From Calliphora vicina (Eukaryota > Arthropoda > Insecta > Diptera > Calliphoridae), in NCBI RefSeq assembly GCF_958450345.1, contig NC_088782.1, positions 94,437,358-94,501,357 of the forward strand: a DNA stretch of 64,000 bases, written 5' to 3'. Shown here in pieces: positions 58,340 to 64,000 of the stretch. The stretch's first letter is position 1. Each line of letters starts with the position of its first letter. Made by a program: the position numbers and the translations under genes. The notes beneath the pieces were generated by a model. It saw only the letters and a list, made by a program, of their open reading frames with translations. It was not told where the DNA came from and did no database searches.

Positions 58340-59560
58340 TGTAAGGTATCTTTACGGGGAAAATTTTGGTATAAAAAACATGTCATATTTATCGAATATG
58401 TTGCCCCTACGTCCTTCGGAATTTGACCTATTTTTTATCAAAATTTAAAATTTAGGTTACATGTTCTAAAATCCCAAAACTGGAATCAAAAAACCGAACA
58501 CAGTTTTTGGAAATCCTGATTTGTTCCCTATTTATCCCCAGAGTATTTTCCCAGCCCCGAAGGTAATGTGGACCCTATAGCACAAATTGTACAAAATATT
58601 ATTTTTGGGATTTTCGCCCCAATTTTTAGGAATTGCGGGATTGCCTTTGACCTTTTGACAAGTTTTTTTATATTTTGTTATTTAGAATGACAAATGTAAA
58701 TAACTTTGAAATTTTCATTGTTTTGTTAATAAAGATTTTATTACATAATACATATTTATTGAGTTTCTAAAACTAAAATTTGTATCAAAATTTTAATAGG
58801 ATTGCAAAAATTAGGAACAATTTGATCCACCTTTATTCCGAACTAAATTTTGGATTACATAAGTTAGTTTTTGGTCATACAAAAAAAAAAATCAAGTCAA
58901 TATCTCAATTAAATTTTAAAATACGCCACTTTAAAACTCCGTCCATCAAAAATATTGCACTTTTTCATATTAAAAATTTTGTATAAATTTTCTTAATGTG
59001 ACTGAGGCAGAACCAATAAAATAATAAGAACATTTATACAAATTTTTTAGTATGAACAAGTGCAATATTTTTGATGGACGGAGTTTTAAAGTGGCGTATT
59101 TTAGAATTTAATTGAGATATTGACTTGAAATTTTTTTTGTAAGACCAAAAACTAACTTATGTAATCCAAAAATTTAGTTCGGAATAAAGGTGGATCAAAA
59201 GTCCGACATATATTTTTAAAAAAGAGGAAATGCGTATAACTCGGAAATTATAAGAGTTAAATAGCACACGAACGCATGTTTTTTCAAGACCTAACCGAGG
59301 GCTTTTCAAAAATATAAAAACTTTGAAATCGGATGGGAAACAAAAAAATTGCATTTGTTTAAAAATTTTATATGTCGAAGGTACACTACTTTGAGCCCTC
59401 ATAGTGCCGCCCCTGGATCATTTGTAAGGCATATTTTAGTAACTTAAACTCGAATACTCCTTGGCTACGCCCATGTCAAATTTTATCCCGATCGGATGAG
59501 CCAATGCCAGATTTATTTCCAAAATTTGTTATTCTGCCCCACTGTGCACCGGTATAATGT
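58340..59560. repeat. Dispersed repeat shared with 27181-28165
   Basis: CCTTCGGAATTTGACCTATT, TTCTAAAATCCCAAAACTGG and GGGATTTTCGCCCCAA match the order at 27930-28130. The 58823-59197 hairpin interrupts it. Confidence 0.55.
58823..59197. mobile_element. Foldback with two 170-nt arms and a 35-nt loop
   Basis: TGATCCACCTTTATTCCGAA starts the left arm (58823-58992); the right arm (59028-59197) is its near-perfect reverse complement. The GATGGACGGAGTTTTAAAG word marks the arm middle. No coding sequence. Confidence 0.9.
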
Positions 59561-59814
59561 TTGAGCACTCATATATATGTTGATTATGCGGAAATTATGA
59601 TAAAATGTCACACAAATTAGTCCCAAGTACTCTAAAATTATGCTGTAAAGTACGGCGAAACATTTTTCCTAGTCTACATACAAGGTCACCCTAAGAAATT
59701 GACTTGAACGTACAAGTTTTTTTTAATAATATTATGGATACTGTAATAATTTATATGATTGTAGCAACAATAATATGTTAAAGTTACGCTGCACATGGTT
59801 GTAGCAAACATATA

Positions 59815-60632
59815 TAGACAATATGGAATGATAGATATTTTAAAGTCCATTGCAACGATGTATATAAAGCTATAGTAAGTTGGATCTACAATGGATCAAA
59901 ATCGGGAAAAATATTTTTTAACCAGATTTTTTTTTTCATCAAATTTTTTTTTTGTCATAAATTATTTTTCCAAAAAAAAAAAAATTAAAAAAAAAATTTG
60001 GAAAAACTTTTTTAAAAAACAATTTCAAAAAGAAAAAAAATTAAAAAAAAACTTTTTTATGAAATTCGAATTTAAAATTCTAATTTCAGAGCGTTTTTTT
60101 TTTGTTATTTGAACATAAGACATCTCCAATTTATTTTTATTCTGTTTGAACATAGTAAAATTAAAAAGGGGAATCACCAAATGTTTTCTCCCTATTTGTT
60201 GTTTTTTTTAACACATTTGTGGCTAGTTTATTTGCGAAATTTTTAATTTTTTTTTAAATACATGTATAAAATATTTTAATTGTTTTTTACTGAATTGTTA
60301 TGTTTTTTAATTTAATTTATAAAAATACATTTAATGTATTGGACTGAATTATTACGTTTTGTTTTCTTGTTTTTATCAAATAAAATTGAATTAAAACAAA
60401 TTTAAAAGTGTTTTATTTATTTTAGTTTTTGGAAGTAACTTTACTCAATTTTTTATTTTTTATTCGAAAAAAAAACGTCCAGAAATTAGACTAATTCGGA
60501 AATTAGAATTGCCTCAAAAACAAAGCGGTTCTAATTAGCGAGCGTCTACTGTATTTAAAAAAATTATTTTTAAGTATAATTTTGTGAAGGGTATCTAAGA
60601 TATATAGATACGAATACAGCTCTCTCTTGTTT
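59815..60632 (-). mobile_element. Mini-me-like element, minus orientation, with possible internal insertion
   Basis: The minus strand ends with the body words CAATGGACTTTAAAATATCT and TTGTAGATCCAACTTACTAT, and begins near 60632 with AAACAAGAGAGAGCTGTATT. Between about 60075 and 60552 lies unrelated DNA whose right edge, reversed, reads CAGTAGACGCTCGCTAATTA, resembling pogo/Tc1-type ends; a partial mirror is at 60079. Confidence 0.5.
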
Positions 60633-60999
60633 CAATTAGTCTTAAGTTCATTTTATTTATAATTATTCAAAGAATATCACTGATTAAATAGATGATATTT
60701 ACAATAGACCTTGACAATAAAGATTGTTTATGATTCCCTTGGCAGGGTAGAAAATACAATACAATTTGCCAATTGTCTAAAATTTTAGTATTCAGTGATA
60801 ATTATTACAAATAAAATGAACTTAAGCCTAATTAAAAAAAATTTAAATCAAATTATGTAAACATGTAAAATAATTTTTTTTGTTCTTATCATAGTCCACC
60901 AAACAAGTGATCCATTTTCCAGGATTGGCCATACTATAACAAGTAGTACATACTTGGTTATGTCCCCAGATTTTTCGCATAAAGTTTTTACATGCTAAC
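60633..60999. other. AT-rich unassigned DNA
   Basis: No gene or element end recognised. Confidence 0.45.
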
Positions 61000-61007
61000 A
61001 TGCAGCG

Positions 61008-61571
61008 TAGAGATGGGCAAATGGAAAAAATGTATCGATATATATCGTATCGATATTTCTGAACAGTATCGATATATATTTCTTAAAAACATCGATATAT
61101 CGAAAAGTATTTACTAAAAATTTTAAAATATTCTAAATTTAAAAATTAAATACTCATACCAACATAAGTACAAGGATGTTACATTAAATTTTCAAAATTA
61201 AATATTTCTGCAAACTGTTCAATGAAAACAAAAAAAAACAAAGTTAGAATTAAAAATATTGTCGCTAATTAAATATATAAAAAAATAAATGATTTAGTTA
61301 TTGTCATAGCCTAAATTTGTTGTGTTTCCATACGTTTTGTATCTTACCACACAAAATAAAAGAAGCGGATTCATTGATTTAATTTTTTGGAAAAATTTCC
61401 AAACCGAAGACATATTTCTTTAGACAAACCAACTTCGATCATATAAAAACCACATTAAAAAAATGGGTGTAGTTTCTCCGTATTGACTGTTATTATGATG
61501 AAAACGACAAACATTTATGGAGCTCTTAAAAATATCGAAAACGATATTTTGATATATTTTGCACATTCCTA
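61008..61571. mobile_element. Non-autonomous hAT element with TATCGATA motifs
   Basis: Ends TAGAGATGGGCAAA and (reversed) TAGGAATGTGCAAA match at 11 of 14 positions. 8-bp flanks ATGCAGCG (61000-61007) and ATGAAGCG (61572-61579) differ at one base. TATCGATATATATCG-type palindromes cluster next to both ends. No transposase inside the 564 bp. Confidence 0.82.
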
Positions 61572-61579
61572 ATGAAGCG

Positions 61580-63640
61580 TATACTTTTCATACTATTTCC
61601 TTTAGATTTCGTAACCATTTAAATTTATTATAAAACTAGATGACCACCCGGCTTCGTCCGGTAGCTATTTACTAATGTAGTTCTTCAAGTTTCTCCACAA
61701 AATATGTCTTATTAAGAAAAGTAAGAAGTGAAAAGAAGGCAAAATGTTGCCAACTTTGATAGCATCAAGACCAATTTTGGGTCAGACAAACAAAATAGTC
61801 TGTGGGTTAATACTTCGGTTGCATTATTTGAATTTTATTTTAATCGAATATGTAAACATAAAAAAATATGCTTACATGTGAATGTTGTCCCTTTTATTTC
61901 CAGAGATATTTAGGTTCAGTGCCGTAATTTGTGAAAAATCTTAAAAATTTCATCACTTCCTAAATTAATCGCAAACTAACTAATCATTAATTACATTGTG
62001 TAAACATGATTAAGAGTATTATTCAAACAAAATCTAGATGAATAAATTATAATGGTATTTGATTGGTATAATGAAATTTAAAGATATGGACTCAGTAAAC
62101 AAATGTCTCATTTCTGTTATAAAACAATTTATTTATTTGTACAGCGAACATTTCCTCAAGGTTAATTAAGGAAAATTAAACATTTAACATGACCACATCG
62201 CCAACAAATAAACATTAATAATTTACAATAAAAACAACATTACAAAGGTATGACTCTACACTAGAAATAAACTTAAAAAAAATACAATTAAAAAGCTACA
62301 CGTATAGAAAAAATTGTAGAAAAGTCTTTCAAACAGAGGAAATTATTTTGTTTTCATTTTAGAAATGATCTCAGCATTTGTTTAATGTCACGTTTTTTTT
62401 TTGTTTTATTTATTTGCTTCTTATTTATACTTTACATTTTGTATCCAAGTGTTGTAGTACATATAAATATATACCTATAGTATTTATATAGTACGAGTAC
62501 AAACATATGTACATATGTACATATGTATATTGTGAGGGGCAAAATCATAGAAGATACGAGTATTAATACACTTTATAAGGCACTAAAAAACAGTTTAGGT
62601 TTTCAAATAAATATTATCAAATAATGACCACAAGCATATTTATAATCTTTGATCCAGTAAGATCCAGATTCAAGAATATCTTTTTATTTCGAGGTTCACA
62701 TTATTCAAACCAGCACCGCTTAGCTTTCAAAAATAGCAAAAGACTTGCTCCCTAAAGTACACACAAGATCATTTCAAGATCATTTTCTGACAGTTTTAGA
62801 AATAATATTTCGCCTGTAGAATGTAGGGTAGCTAGTCATACCACAAGCAAAATTCGAATTTACCTCATATGTAAACGTACGTATGCCACACTTGTTTATC
62901 ATAACAATTTATAATTTGTTTGTGTTTCTTAGAATTTTGTTCAAATATCTGTCGCCAACAAGTCTGCTGACAAAAATCAGATCTTTTTTTATTTCTTTCT
63001 ATCTGTATTTTGTATTTTGGCCACAAATATATTTGCGAAATTTCTTGGCAAATATGAGAATTTCGTAAAATTTCAAACATGCATACAATTGTGTATGAAC
63101 AACATCCAAATACATTTCAAAAGATAACCAACCACATGAATCTACATGCAAAAGGTACTAAACGACAAACATACTATGTTGTATCCCATCATGTTTGTTC
63201 AAATACATGATGTGTATCTGTACGTGAATAAATCTTTAAATATAGTATAATATACAAAATTTTACTTTTAATTATTTTTATTTGAGTAGTTTAATGCTGT
63301 TTTATTTGTATTTATCTTGTTTTTTTTTGTGTTTTCTAAAAGTAATTATACAATGAAATCATTTAATTATAATCTTACACTTTGATGTTGACAACAGAAA
63401 CTACATCAGAAATAACATACAATATTGTTATTAATTAGCTAATATTTTATATCATTTCATACATTTATTTTTAAATTTTGTATATTTAATTGCTTTTATT
63501 TCTCTACGAATTATAGTTTGTATAAAGATTATTAACTACTTGTGCTCATATCAAAAACTCCATTATAATCATATATTTTTAACACAATACTGCATACAGT
63601 CAAGGAAATTCGATTAGAGGTACCCTTTTTATATTCGCCA
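61580..63640. other. AT-rich unassigned DNA
   Basis: A short ACATATGT palindromic repeat lies at 62505-62528. No gene; the small frames overlap on both strands and have no motif. Confidence 0.45.
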
Positions 63641-63649
63641 CTGAGGAGG

Positions 63650-63936
63650 TTATATTGATTTTATTATTGCGTTTAAAATACATCGAAATATTTGTCGTAG
63701 ATCCACACAAATACTATGATGATCCATCTTTATCTGTCCATCTGTTGAATGCATGATATTCTTTGTTGATTAGAAATGTGTGGTATTAAAAATGGCAAAA
63801 ATCAGTCTAGTAGAACCAGATTTGTATGACCAAAAAGTTGATATTTTACATTTTCTTTAAATATATTTCAGTTACCATTTTGCATAAAAAATTCAGCAAA
63901 AATAAGTTTTCGTTGTTCGTCACAACATTTTATTTT
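63650..63936 (-). mobile_element. Degraded mini-me-like element, minus orientation
   Basis: GTAGATCCACACAAATACTA, CTGTCCATCTGTTG and CTAGTAGAACCAGATTTGTA correspond in order to 48115-48340. Confidence 0.5.
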
Positions 63937-64000
63937 TATACCCTTCACCTTCGTGAGATGGATATATATAAGTTTGTCATTCCGTTTGTAATTTCTACAT
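63937..64000 (-). mobile_element. Start of a further mini-me-like copy, cut by the window edge
   Basis: TATACCCTTCACCTTCGTGA and AAGTTTGTCATTCCGTTTGT match the 3' end of 39663-40055, reversed. Confidence 0.7.

Overview
This window looks like repeat-dense, very AT-rich non-coding DNA from an insect nuclear genome, most likely a higher fly. The evidence is Jockey- and Loa-type non-LTR retrotransposon remains, a Tc1 element, hAT elements, a Helitron fragment, and many copies of a short element carrying a GTCT/GTCC block like the dipteran mini-me elements. I found no convincing host gene, no intact RNA gene and nothing bacterial. It could be intergenic, intronic or heterochromatic DNA. Nearly all supported coding sequence is broken transposon sequence.

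Layout. 1-203: Jockey reverse transcriptase fragment (minus). About 395-2090: an element built on a 304-bp tandem dimer. 5081-5294: a short inverted-repeat element with a second copy at 54980-55226. 5505-10640: a mini-me-like element split by a hAT transposon (6255-10498), which itself holds a 1.35-kb unknown element with a 9-bp target duplication and a tRNA-like pol III promoter (6503-7851) and a Tc1 element with a broken DD34E transposase (8214-9807). 11631-13500: a 1.87-kb foldback; a second copy in opposite orientation lies at 41289-44164 and is itself split by a mini-me-like element carrying about 60 ACAG units. Degraded relatives are at 16494-17540 and 57960-58200. 16091-30700: many small inverted-repeat elements and dispersed repeats. 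30709-34096: a Loa-type retrotransposon bounded by a 13-bp target duplication and lacking its endonuclease. 36608-38270: a second, differently deleted relative. 34993-36008: a hAT-like element. 36177-36470: Helitron fragment. 40137-40640: another broken Tc1/mariner-type transposase (minus). 45504-45874: a 371-bp truncated retrotransposon tail. 46685-53035: several elements each littered with its own short palindromic motif. 55565-56275: two Jockey 3' ends tail to tail. 58340-60632: dispersed repeats with a perfect-looking 170-nt-arm hairpin. 61008-61571: a non-autonomous hAT element with an 8-bp duplication.

The parts do not form a pathway; they are insertions layered on one another, and the nesting gives a relative age order. 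The most unusual items are the 6503-7851 element, the long foldback pair (potential long double-stranded RNA sources), the set of motif-littered elements, and the microsatellite that appears to have grown from a mini-me-type seed.
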